Positions 49,296 to 56,534 of a stretch of 56,534 nt of DNA are shown in pieces (position 1 is the stretch's first letter; the number at the start of each line of letters is the position of its first letter). The notes under the pieces were generated by a model, which saw only the letters and a program-made list of their open reading frames with translations, was not told the DNA's origin and made no database searches. Both the position numbers and the translations under genes were made by a program. The DNA is from Planctomycetota bacterium. Lineage in GTDB: Bacteria; Planctomycetota; Planctomycetia; Pirellulales; Lacipirellulaceae. Location: NCBI GenBank assembly GCA_013286045.1, contig JABDGM010000015.1, positions 4,043 through 60,576 on the forward strand, written 5' to 3'.

Positions 49296-49607
49296 AGCCC
49301 CAGCTTCGGTTGCGTTGACTCCTCACTATCCTAGCTGCCGCTTCACAAAAAAGCGCACCTGCTGCGTTTGGTTTTTGGGCACGCAATGTAGTGTGTCGAG
49401 ATTGACCTTTCGCCGGGCTAAGGCAGACTGTCGGACGCTGTAGTTGACTGCGTAGTCTCGGAGTTGAATCCGGCCGGGCTTAGTAACCCGTTGAAAGACA
49501 ATCTGGCCCTAACCATCACGCACGTTGAAGAGCGGTGACGTACGCTGTTAACGGAATCCAAGCGATTCACATTGTCAGCAACGGCCGCGCGAAAGATTTT
49601 GCGTGAA
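49296..49607. other. Intergenic, no recognisable gene
   Basis: About 310 bases before the PEP-CTERM gene on the minus strand. It should hold its promoter. No coding pattern seen. Confidence 0.45.
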
Positions 49608-49823
49608 TCAATAACGGCTTAACACTTGCGGAGAATTCGCCGCAGACTGACGGTGGGGCTTGAAAGAGCGCGCCGGCCGGATCACTGGCCCGAGCGAACC
49701 CGGTCGGCGTTTTTCTAGGCTCTTGCAGATTTCATCATGATCAAAGCAGCCGGAATAGCTAGCCGTGAGGAGCGCCAATATGAAGCAGGCCGATCGCGCG
49801 GCTTTTGAGTACCTGCGGCGCAC
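49608..49823 (-). CDS. Possible small lipoprotein, 71 aa
   Basis: Begins GTG, MRRRYSKAARSACFILALL, then TASYSGC: basic start, hydrophobic stretch and a lipobox-like SYSGC at about residue 26. The mature part is short and basic (CKSLEKRRPGSLG). Called on the signal pattern only. Confidence 0.4.
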   Translation of the reverse strand: MRRRYSKAARSACFILALLTASYSGCFDHDEICKSLEKRRPGSLGPVIRPARSFKPHRQSAANSPQVLSRY

Positions 49824-49916
49824 ACCCCGCCGATCGTGCTCGCAGGTGAGGTGATGACAGAGTCGCCGATGCTCGCTATCGCCGAAAACATCACGGCGAA
49901 CATGTTGGGCGCGACT

Positions 49917-50099
49917 TCATTTCATCCACGGGTATTGGCTTTTTGCCTCTACGCCTTCAGCCTGAATCTGTGCATTGGGGCTGTTGATCGCGTTGTCGAC
50001 GACCTTTCCTTCGCCGCTCAGCATGCCCAGGACCGCCGCGGCTGTTTCGCAGCCGGCGAGGGCGACGAGAGCAATTACTAGTAGATAGCGCAGTCGCAT
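49917..50099 (-). CDS. Small lipoprotein, 60 aa
   Basis: MRLRYLLVIALVALAGCETA: a typical type II signal with the lipobox LAGC at residues ~14-17. Mature region AAAVLGMLSGEGKVVDNAIN and a short end. In-frame codons upstream reach 50159, but this ATG gives the standard signal. No family recognised. Confidence 0.6.
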   Translation of the reverse strand: MRLRYLLVIALVALAGCETAAAVLGMLSGEGKVVDNAINSPNAQIQAEGVEAKSQYPWMK

Positions 50100-50169
50100 G
50101 CCCGACTTGTACCAAAACCAGTTCGCTAGCAACAATAGGCTCTTCGCAGGAGGTGACATGACTAACGAG

Positions 50170-50367
50170 TCAGATATCTAGGCCGGACGAGCTACAACAG
50201 TGGCGATCTCGTCGGTTAACGGCAGGCGGAGTATCGAAACGGCGACTACCGCACTGAGGACAGAATCTCGCATTAGACCGACCGCCGCACTGCACGCAGA
50301 ATTGAGAGCGACCCGTTGCGACCCGGGTTGCTGGTCGAATTGCGGGACGAAGGCCCGCTATAGCCAT
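50170..50367 (-). CDS. Possible zinc-ribbon protein, 65 aa
   Basis: Contains FCVQCGGRSNARFCPQCGSR, a double CxxCG zinc ribbon. The start is uncertain: the ATG at 50367 has a purine-rich stretch too close to it. Short and without other pattern, so it could be a fragment. Confidence 0.4.
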   Translation of the reverse strand: MAIAGLRPAIRPATRVATGRSQFCVQCGGRSNARFCPQCGSRRFDTPPAVNRRDRHCCSSSGLDI

Positions 50368-50534
50368 CTCCTTCGCCTCCGTTCATCGAAAAGCCGCTGT
50401 TTCCCCGACGTTTTTAAAAATCTCCCGAAAAAGTCGGGCTGGCTGTAACAGTCGTCCTTTCTATCGTAAGAGAGTGCGGAGCGGGACCTCTTCCTTTTCA
50501 CGAATCAAAAATCGCCTTTCCTGGGAGTTACACG

Positions 50535-51290
50535 ATGAAGACTTCAAACCTCAAAATGATCGCCGCGATCGTCACAATCGCCAGCCTCACCCTCGCCAAT
50601 GTCTCTTTCGCCAAAGGCGGCGGGGGCGGCAAGAGCGGTGGCTCCAGCAGCCACGCCAGTAGCAGCCATTCTAACGGCAGCTCACACGGCAGCAGCCACT
50701 CAAGCGGTGGCGTAAAGTCCAGCTCGACCGGCAGCAAGAAGTCGAGCTCTAACAGCGGCAAAACCGCCAGCAACAAATCCAGCTCAAACAACTCCAAGAA
50801 GGTCAGCTCGAACAACAAGCAGTCGAACCCCAACAGCAACAAGACTGCGAGCACGAACGGAAGCAAGGCTGGCAAGACCAGCAAGACGGACAGCAGCAAA
50901 ACGGCCGCCACGAACGGTGGCAAGAAGAACGGCAAGAACAACAAGCCATCCAAGTCGGATAGCAGCAGGACCGCGAGCAACAACGGCGACAAGCACAGCC
51001 ACCACGATCACGGCGGCTGGTCCGATTACTTCTGCTCGGGCAACGGTTGCTATTCGAACTACAGCTGCTACTCGAACTACTACTACCCCAGCTACGGTTG
51101 CTACAGCCCGTCCTACTGCGAATCATACTGCGAACCTTGCTACAGCCAGCCTTGCTGCTGCGAAACCTACTGCGAACCTTCTTACTGCGAAGGATCGTAC
51201 TGCGAAGGATCGTACTGCGAAGAGTCCTACCCAAGCTGCGGTGACGAGTGTGTCCCAGCCTACGGCGACAGCTGTGGCTCAAGCTACTAA
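50535..51290 (+). CDS. Secreted two-part low-complexity protein (Ser/Asn/Lys then Cys/Tyr)
   Basis: Signal peptide of ~26 residues ending VSFA. Residues ~27-155 are nearly all Ser, Asn, Lys, Gly, Thr (GKTASNKSSSNNSKKVSS). A His patch (KHSHHDHGGW) follows, and the last ~80 residues are Cys/Tyr/Ser/Glu-rich with CYSNYYYPSYGCYSPSYCES and repeated YCEGSYCEGSYCEE units. GGGAG lies nine bases before the ATG, and a terminator follows. The Cys/Tyr part resembles structural or adhesive coat proteins. No family recognised. Confidence 0.8.
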   Translation: MKTSNLKMIAAIVTIASLTLANVSFAKGGGGGKSGGSSSHASSSHSNGSSHGSSHSSGGVKSSSTGSKKSSSNSGKTASNKSSSNNSKKVSSNNKQSNPNSNKTASTNGSKAGKTSKTDSSKTAATNGGKKNGKNNKPSKSDSSRTASNNGDKHSHHDHGGWSDYFCSGNGCYSNYSCYSNYYYPSYGCYSPSYCESYCEPCYSQPCCCETYCEPSYCEGSYCEGSYCEESYPSCGDECVPAYGDSCGSSY

Positions 51291-51377
51291 CGGCGAAGAG
51301 AATTAGAAACCAAGAGACAAAGCCAATGAACCGCACTCTCGAACGCTTCTAACACGCCGAAATGCCACGCCCAACAC

Positions 51378-51420
51378 GCCGCCTGACTAGGTTAACTCTC
51401 AGTCAGGCGGCTTCATTTGT
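51378..51420 (+). terminator. Strong rho-independent terminator
   Basis: GCCGCCTGACT, 12-base loop, AGTCAGGCGGC, then TTCATTTGT. An 11-base perfect stem. It lies about 90 bases after the low-complexity secreted protein gene. Confidence 0.85.
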
Positions 51421-51742
51421 CTTCCTCGTACTTTGCAAGCGCCACTAACGTGGTGGCAGAAAGCCAGATTACGATACGCACCACCTGGCGGCACCTTTTT
51501 TACGTTCCGATATCAAGCATGAAGCATCGTTGCCTAGGTTACGGGACGTCGCAAAGACAATGAGTCCCCATGAGTGCGGAGCGGTTTTGTTCGGGCTGCT
51601 TTATTGGAGCGATCGTCCCAATAGGGCCGAAAAATCCTACGCCATCCACATGGAAAGAACGTACCGGGCTGCACTTGCTTAGCCGACCTGTCCATCCCGT
51701 TGAGCGACCGTACCTGGCGAATGGATTGCGCGCCGCAACATC
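51421..51742. other. Intergenic, no recognisable gene
   Basis: Open frames here run against the regulator gene at 51743 and show no family pattern. Nothing else is visible. Confidence 0.4.
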
Positions 51743-52168
51743 TTATGGCGCCGGCATCAACTCCTCCACTTGCTGTTCCAGCATCGCCGCAAACCTCTGG
51801 GTAGACGAACTAGTCGCCGTCTCGCTAATTGCCCGAATCGTTTTCATGATCCGCAGCAGTCGAGAGCGAACCATCGTCGGCTGCGAAAACGGCGAATCGC
51901 TTTCGACCAACATAAGAGCAAGCGGCACGCCGAGCACTTGCTTCCAACGTAACAGCTCCGAGATCAATATATCGTTCGTTGGTTCCTCCTGCCGGCGCAC
52001 CTCATCAACCGATATGTGCAGGCAACGCGCCGCAGTTCGCACCGAAATGCCTAAACTCCGGCGCACATCCGCGATTCGATGTCGCGGCTTCTCCTCCGTG
52101 GAAACCACTGTGGGAACGGATACATATCCTACAGCTGAATCGAACGAATTGCCTTGACCGATACTCAT
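51743..52168 (-). CDS. Helix-turn-helix regulator, 141 aa
   Basis: RHRIADVRRSLGISVRTAAR, then CLHISVDEVRRQEEPTND: two helices of an Xre-like helix-turn-helix that enforces ordered recognition. The second half, LISELLRWKQVLGVPLALML then RSRLLRIMKTIRAISETATS, is a helical dimer region. I remember such proteins as common in planctomycetes. Targets unknown; the secreted-protein gene next to it is a candidate. Confidence 0.7.
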   Translation of the reverse strand: MSIGQGNSFDSAVGYVSVPTVVSTEEKPRHRIADVRRSLGISVRTAARCLHISVDEVRRQEEPTNDILISELLRWKQVLGVPLALMLVESDSPFSQPTMVRSRLLRIMKTIRAISETATSSSTQRFAAMLEQQVEELMPAP

Positions 52169-52528
52169 TAAACAGCGTCCTCATGTTGCCAGGACGAGTC
52201 GGCGATTGAAGTTAAGATACCGCCAGACGCGTACCTATACGGAGTATTTCGGCTCGCCGACCTATTGTTAGACCCTGCACCGGAGAAGCAAGCTGGAAAG
52301 GTTGACGGCATGGTGGATTCCAGCCGGGAATCGCGGTGACGTTTTACGACCTGGGCGATCAACATAGTTCTGGAGGGTACCCTCCGATCGCACCACTGTG
52401 ACTAATCCGAAGAGCACGACAACCTGACTTCCAATGCCTAACAGAAGGAATTAATATTTGAAAGCTGTAGCTGGTCGACACCTACGTCGCCTGCGCCTGG
52501 AAACATGCGCGAATGGCACTCAACGTTA
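52169..52528. other. Intergenic, no recognisable gene
   Basis: 360 bases upstream of the regulator. One minus-strand frame is open but shows no pattern. No strong hairpin. Confidence 0.4.
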
Positions 52529-52780
52529 CTAAGAGCCGAGATTTTTTGGATCCACCACCACTTCGTTCACGACGCGGTCAACACCGTCGATGCGTAGTAA
52601 TTCACTCTGCAATACTTGTTTCAAGTAGAACGTCGGGACGCGGCCCCTAACGACAAGGATCTTTTCGAAACTTTCAAATGTGATCGGATACTTGGCCCCA
52701 CGAAAGTAAGCCTGACCGGCAATCAACCGTGTAGCTCGCTGCACGAGGGTCGTTCGAATATCTTCTGGGGTGTTATCCAT
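52529..52780 (-). CDS. BON-domain-like small protein, 83 aa
   Basis: ILVVRGRVPTFYLKQVLQSE, then LLRIDGVDRVVNEVVVD: the BON core, in which a V-x-G-x-V strand leads to a helix and to GVxxVxNxL/V. No signal peptide or lipobox is visible, unlike many BON proteins, so it may be cytoplasmic. BON domains bind phospholipids and are often stress-induced. Confidence 0.75.
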   Translation of the reverse strand: MDNTPEDIRTTLVQRATRLIAGQAYFRGAKYPITFESFEKILVVRGRVPTFYLKQVLQSELLRIDGVDRVVNEVVVDPKNLGS

Positions 52781-52897
52781 TATTGCCCGCTCTACGCAGC
52801 CACAGCCCCTTGCGCCAGTGAATCCGCATGAGCGGCATTTTCGACAGCGTGCGAATACTTTAGGCCCGATTACATTCTGCTCGGACTGATGACCTAC

Positions 52898-53074
52898 TTA
52901 GTCACAAACCTTCAGAGGTTGTCGCAAACGGCACAGTGCAGCGCGAATTCTTGCTTTCACCGTCCCAACGGAAATGCCGAGCACCTCCGCGATGTCTGCG
53001 TGGCTGAGCCCATCAAAGAAAGCTACGTTCCATTCCAACTGATCCTGCCTATCGTTTACCCGATCGTCTGGCAT
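52898..53074 (-). CDS. ECF sigma factor region 4 fragment, 58 aa
   Basis: DQLEWNVAFFDGLSHADIAE, then VLGISVGTVKARIRAALCRL: a sigma-70 region 4 helix-turn-helix as in ECF sigma factors (LSxxEIAxxLGxSxGTVKxRxxRA). The sigma region 2 is absent and a stop codon lies just upstream of the ATG at 53074. Probably the end of a broken sigma factor gene; it could also be a small DNA-binding protein. Confidence 0.65.
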   Translation of the reverse strand: MPDDRVNDRQDQLEWNVAFFDGLSHADIAEVLGISVGTVKARIRAALCRLRQPLKVCD

Positions 53075-53245
53075 TTCCGCGTCGTCGTATCATGGCCGTC
53101 ATCTATTAGGTACCACAGTCATATTCCTCTGCTATTAATCGCCGAGAATTTTTCTCTGGTTGCCGTCCAACACGGTGACATGCCGCTGCGAATAATAGTG
53201 GCGGTGTCCGGCTCGCCGACCACCGCCACTCGGTCTCAATATTTC

Positions 53246-53983
53246 TTACGAACGGTCTTTGCTACTCGCTCGGCTGGCTTGATGGTTATCCGACTTTTCT
53301 ATCAACTCCTTAGCGTGCGCGTAATGCTTCTCGACCTTTGGCTTGGCATCCTTAACCATTCCTTGAAGTTCGCCAGACGTGTCGTCTGAGAGTACTTCTA
53401 GGGCCGCTAACATGTGCATGTGACCAGCAATCTGTGAGCCAACATAACAGGCATCGAATTCTGTACCTGTTTTACTTTCCAGTTCCTTCCGCATCGAAGC
53501 GGCGCAGGCCTCGTTGATCTTATGATCAATCTGTGAACGACGATCCGTTGGCTCGTGAGCACCAACAAACTTTTGCAGCATGTCGACCATCTTGCCGTGG
53601 TCTTCAACCATCTGCTCTGCGAATTCTTTAACTTTCTGATTCTTTGCATGCTCGACGGCGATTTTGCTGAGTTCGACTTCTGCCTTGTTGTTGTCGAGTA
53701 AGCACGCGGCCATCGCGTAGTTCATCTGCTCGCCCTGGTTTTCAGCTGACTGGTCTCCGGAAGCTTGACCTCCGGGTTGCCGCTCGACGTTGCGCTGAAT
53801 GTTACCGTTATTGTTTACATTACGCTGGCCACCTGGCGTACCGCTAGACGAATCAGATTGCCCAGGTTTGACCAGACCGGGTTGGCTGCCTTGACTGGTT
53901 TGCTGGGCGGATGCGATTGCGACTAGCAAACACGACATTCCAGCTGTGAACATCCCGGTTTTACAAATCTTTGACACTCTCAT
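53246..53983 (-). CDS. Secreted DUF4142 protein
   Basis: Starts MRVSKICKTGMFTAGMSCLL, a signal peptide ending ASAQQ. Next a Gln/Asn/Gly/Ser-rich stretch (GGQRNVNNNGNIQRNVER), then the DUF4142 helical domain: AEVELSKIAVEHAKNQKVKE, FAEQMVEDHGKMVDML, FDACYVGSQIAGHMHML. It resembles a ferritin-like four-helix bundle. The in-frame codons upstream of 53983 are not expected to be used. About 245 residues; periplasmic stress protein by family. Confidence 0.85.
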   Translation of the reverse strand: MRVSKICKTGMFTAGMSCLLVAIASAQQTSQGSQPGLVKPGQSDSSSGTPGGQRNVNNNGNIQRNVERQPGGQASGDQSAENQGEQMNYAMAACLLDNNKAEVELSKIAVEHAKNQKVKEFAEQMVEDHGKMVDMLQKFVGAHEPTDRRSQIDHKINEACAASMRKELESKTGTEFDACYVGSQIAGHMHMLAALEVLSDDTSGELQGMVKDAKPKVEKHYAHAKELIEKSDNHQASRASSKDRS

Positions 53984-54648
53984 AACTAAACTACTCCGTT
54001 CGGTGAACCGAATCGACATAACGACAACGCGTCGCGACCAATCAACGTCATTGACGCAAACCTGGTACCGCGTTTCACCGCAAGCGTCTGCTACTGACCA
54101 TCTTTCGACGCACTGTTCGTACATGTGAGCTTTCATTCATGCCCGCCAGTCATTTGGAGGATTGCACTGCGAAATATACTTTTGGCGTTAGTGGTTATTT
54201 GCTTGTTTAGATTTCGCACGGCAACGTTTATGGCGGTGCGGTATTCAGGGTGAGTGCTAATCCGCCAAAGGTGAGTGCGACATAGTGCCCATTTTTTATC
54301 CCTATTGAAATTTACTTCGGCCGCGGTCAAGGCGAACAAGCTGTGAATGTCTATCACTCCCATCGCAATCATCAGTCGCTGCAACGTTCGATTCGGCAGT
54401 CTATGTCGATCCAGGACTTCGAACTATCAAGGTTTGTTACATCCAATCGGCGTTGTGCCTCGTACTTAGCGTGTGCAATAGCGCGCAGTACATACCAGGC
54501 ATGACAAATGCACTTGCGTCGCATTCCCTCATTCGGGTCCCCACACGCTTCTTACCGTCGAACATTCCGCTAATGAAGAGCATGACAACTATGTCGCTCC
54601 CTGCCTTCTCAATTGTTCGATTTGTTTCTTCAACCTCCGGAATTCATT
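53984..54648. other. Intergenic, no convincing gene
   Basis: 650 bases between the divergent DUF4142 and PEP-CTERM genes. A minus-strand frame at 54133-54384 ends with AINVAVRNLNKQITTNAKSI but has no recognisable family. Probably holds both promoters. Confidence 0.4.
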
Positions 54649-55416
54649 ATGATCCGCACGCTAATTAGCTTTTCTTGCCTTGCTATCCTTCTCTCTCAGT
54701 TATCTGCTGCAAACGGTGCCAATATTGTCGCACCCATTTCTTCCACTAGTACGGCTGGCAACGCCCAAGGTCCTGCCCCACTTCGCTTTTACGGGTCAGG
54801 CGGTAGCCGCACGCAGCAAGTGTACGACTCTTCTGATTTCGCCGGCCTAACTGGTCCGATCACGATCACCGCGATATCTTTTCGTCCTTTTACAACTCCA
54901 GGTGCGTTTAGCAGCAACTCGGTAAATATTTCCGATACGCTGATTCAGCTCTCGACAACGGCAGCCTCCGGAGAGGGTGCCAATCCGTTGAGCACGACCT
55001 TCGCGAGTAACGTTGGTGGCAATGCCAAAACCGTCTATTCCGGCGCGCTTACGTTGACGACCGCGGCTTCGGGCAACGCCCCATATCCATTCGACTACAC
55101 CATCAATTTACAAACGCCATTCACCTACAATCCCGCGCAAGGCAACTTGCTACTCGATCTACAGATTCCGACAACGGCCACCGTCAGTGGCGCTGGTTTT
55201 GGCTTCGCAACTTTCGACACTGTTAACACGGCCAGTGACGGCGTCTACTCCGTGCTTGATAACAGTAACGGCGGTGCCACCACGGGAACAGCGTCGACCG
55301 CTGGTGCGATCACTCAGTTTACGTATACGAGCAGCGTACCCGAGCCGTCTTCCGTATTGTTGGCGTTCGTCGGGATAGTCGTGTTACCTCAGTTTGCTGC
55401 TCGACGCAGATCATGA
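54649..55416 (+). CDS. PEP-CTERM protein, 255 aa
   Basis: MIRTLISFSCLAILLSQLSA is a signal peptide; the body is rich in Ser, Thr, Gly and Ala with repeated beta strands (FYGSGGSRTQQVYDSSDFAG; FDYTINLQTPFTYNPAQGN), and the end is SSVPEPSSVLLAFVGIVV then AARRRS, a standard PEP-CTERM sorting tail. The ATG at 54649 is preferred over 54613 because the signal peptide starts there. Surface protein of unknown role. Confidence 0.85.
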   Translation: MIRTLISFSCLAILLSQLSAANGANIVAPISSTSTAGNAQGPAPLRFYGSGGSRTQQVYDSSDFAGLTGPITITAISFRPFTTPGAFSSNSVNISDTLIQLSTTAASGEGANPLSTTFASNVGGNAKTVYSGALTLTTAASGNAPYPFDYTINLQTPFTYNPAQGNLLLDLQIPTTATVSGAGFGFATFDTVNTASDGVYSVLDNSNGGATTGTASTAGAITQFTYTSSVPEPSSVLLAFVGIVVLPQFAARRRS

Positions 55417-55698
55417 TTAGTTGCCGAAAAGACGATAGCAGGATTTCGATGCCACGCTGCCACTCGTCTGGTTTCAACGGCGTCACGCGGATTATGATCC
55501 GCAATGCTTTTGACTTTCGATCCCGTCAAATCGGGCCGAAGGATTGGAACTCGGGTTTCGGATTTAGCTGTCTTGCGCACCACCCACCTACATTGAACAT
55601 GGCCGTATGTGCTGCGACCTATGGGTTCGACTAAGTGTAGTCGAGTAGCGCCAGTGGCGGTGACGTAACGGGGAATTCAATCGACAGAAAATCACCTT
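55417..55698. other. Intergenic, no recognisable gene
   Basis: 280 bases between two PEP-CTERM genes on the same strand. No strong terminator, no other gene seen. Confidence 0.4.
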
Positions 55699-56385
55699 AT
55701 GGTAAATCGACACGACAATCGAGTTGGGAAAACTGTTCTTTGGCTCGCGGCAGCGGCGATGTTTTCCGCAGTCGGACAGAGCGCCGTTAAAGGCGCGATC
55801 ATCTCGCGGAATATCGGCGTGACCTTAAATGCTGCAAATTCCGACGACTACAGCCTCGACGTCGATCAGAATGGAACCAACGATTTCACGTTTCAGACTG
55901 CGTATGTTCCCGATCCGGTACTGACAGTCGGCTTTGATCAGATCGCATTTCCTTTCGGCAGCAGCAACGGTGTCGTCATCGACACCCAGACTGGCGATGG
56001 TTTTCCAGCGACCAGCGTGCTCGTTCCGGGCAGCTCTGTTTCGCCGTCAAGCTTGTTCACGGGTCTCAACGACCTTGCCGATCTGTACTACTATGACACA
56101 ATCGATCCGCCGTCTGGCAACTATGGCGAAAAGACCGGATTCGTGGGCTTTCGCTTCAGCGCCGCGGATGGAACGCACTACGGCTACGCTCAAGTGTCCG
56201 TCAAAGGTCTGAACGATCTGGCCGCTCCGTTTAATCTTACGATCGGCACGGTTGCCTATGACAACGTCGCGGGTAAGCCGGTCACAGTGACCGCGGTTCC
56301 TGAGCCGAACAGCTTGGCAATGATTGCCTCGGTCATCTTAGGCCTTGCCGCTTCGTTACGCCTACAAGTAAACGATCGAGCCTGA
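55699..56385 (+). CDS. PEP-CTERM protein, 228 aa
   Basis: Signal region (VLWLAAAAMFSAVGQSAVKG), a domain with DYSLDVDQNGTNDFTFQ, a calcium-binding-like DxDxNGxxD pattern, then GFVGFRFSAADGTHYGYAQV, the surface-strand pattern common in planctomycete PEP-CTERM proteins, and the tail AVPEPNSLAMIASVILGL. The basic cluster after the helix is weak (RLQVNDRA). Secreted and surface-anchored. Confidence 0.85.
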   Translation: MVNRHDNRVGKTVLWLAAAAMFSAVGQSAVKGAIISRNIGVTLNAANSDDYSLDVDQNGTNDFTFQTAYVPDPVLTVGFDQIAFPFGSSNGVVIDTQTGDGFPATSVLVPGSSVSPSSLFTGLNDLADLYYYDTIDPPSGNYGEKTGFVGFRFSAADGTHYGYAQVSVKGLNDLAAPFNLTIGTVAYDNVAGKPVTVTAVPEPNSLAMIASVILGLAASLRLQVNDRA

Positions 56386-56534
56386 GCCAAACTCGCATCG
56401 ATAATAACGGCCACGGCGAAGGTGCGAAAACTGGCAAGTATCAGAAATCGTTCGTTAATCGCTACCAGTTCGCCGACGCTGCCTCGTGGTAGTCCAAATG
56501 TTCCTAAACCCATATGGGCGATCAAAGTGTCAAA
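56386..56534. other. Right edge, no recognisable gene
   Basis: Nothing coding is visible in the last 150 bases. Confidence 0.4.

Noticed and set aside
50528-51336. Leucine- and serine/arginine-rich frames on the minus strand and other plus frames
   Set aside because: They are produced by the biased codons of the low-complexity protein at 50535-51290, which has a signal peptide, a ribosome-binding site and a terminator.
51570-52157. A 195-codon plus-strand frame
   Set aside because: It overlaps the helix-turn-helix regulator on the minus strand, which has a clear domain pattern; the plus frame has none.
1-56534. Transposases, integrases, attachment sites or tRNA genes that could bound the accessory regions
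   Set aside because: I looked for transposase motifs, inverted repeats with target duplications and cloverleaf sequences and could not support any; how the arrays spread therefore stays open.

Overview
The window most likely comes from a planctomycete of the Pirellulales type. The case rests on several hallmarks seen together: many small three-segment membrane proteins that begin MKHRKLRIAWSV and end FSLRTLLIATTLVAVGLGL, five-residue PEP-CTERM sorting tails (one behind a cyclophilin plus a dockerin-like module), a lipoprotein with a DUF1559-like tail, and a Ser/Thr kinase with a zinc ribbon. No rRNA, tRNA, CRISPR array or intact insertion sequence was found.

Layout. 0-5 kb: the end of a TlpA-type thioredoxin gene, then a same-strand cassette of a protein kinase with a C-terminal zinc ribbon, a protein with an R-x4-H motif, and four small unknown genes. 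5-13 kb (+ strand): an array of tiny genes. Six intact MKHRKLR-family membrane proteins and several broken copies alternate with zinc-ribbon, SH3/KOW-like and single-pass membrane proteins, and many start about six bases after a -10-like box. 13.5-19.3 kb (- strand): a fatty-acid desaturase, a small stress-protein-like gene, a large hybrid histidine kinase and a REC-SpoIIE phosphatase, tightly packed or overlapping, with a terminator-like hairpin in the leader. 19.7-37.6 kb: a stress and DNA-repair island with MpsC-family protein, Kup potassium transporter, PolX, Ku, a decayed LigD, YciE-like ferritin fold, pyrophosphatase, isochorismatase-family and NRAMP genes (both interrupted), a methyltransferase, an SDR, a YihY/BrkB protein, a Nei-like glycosylase, a catalase with a Tat signal, and an Rrf2-like remnant. 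38-40 kb: REC-HDOD and Hpt phosphorelay proteins. 41-47.5 kb (mostly - strand): a transglutaminase-like secreted protein and a second small-gene array with paralogues of the first one, here mostly pseudogenes. 46.4-56.5 kb: secreted and surface proteins, including a 19-residue repeat protein, three PEP-CTERM proteins plus the cyclophilin, a Ser/Asn/Lys-rich then Cys/Tyr-rich protein, a DUF4142 protein and a BON-like protein.

How it works together. The central block reads as an envelope, oxidative and DNA-damage stress island sitting beside phosphorelay and partner-switch-like signalling. Several of its genes carry one-base frameshifts or a single stop codon. Some loci (LigD, the alcohol dehydrogenase, the exonuclease) are certainly decayed because they also have deletions; others could be single-base sequencing errors. 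The two small-gene arrays share at least four paralogous families on opposite strands and look like an expanding and decaying gene archive, the most unusual feature of the window.
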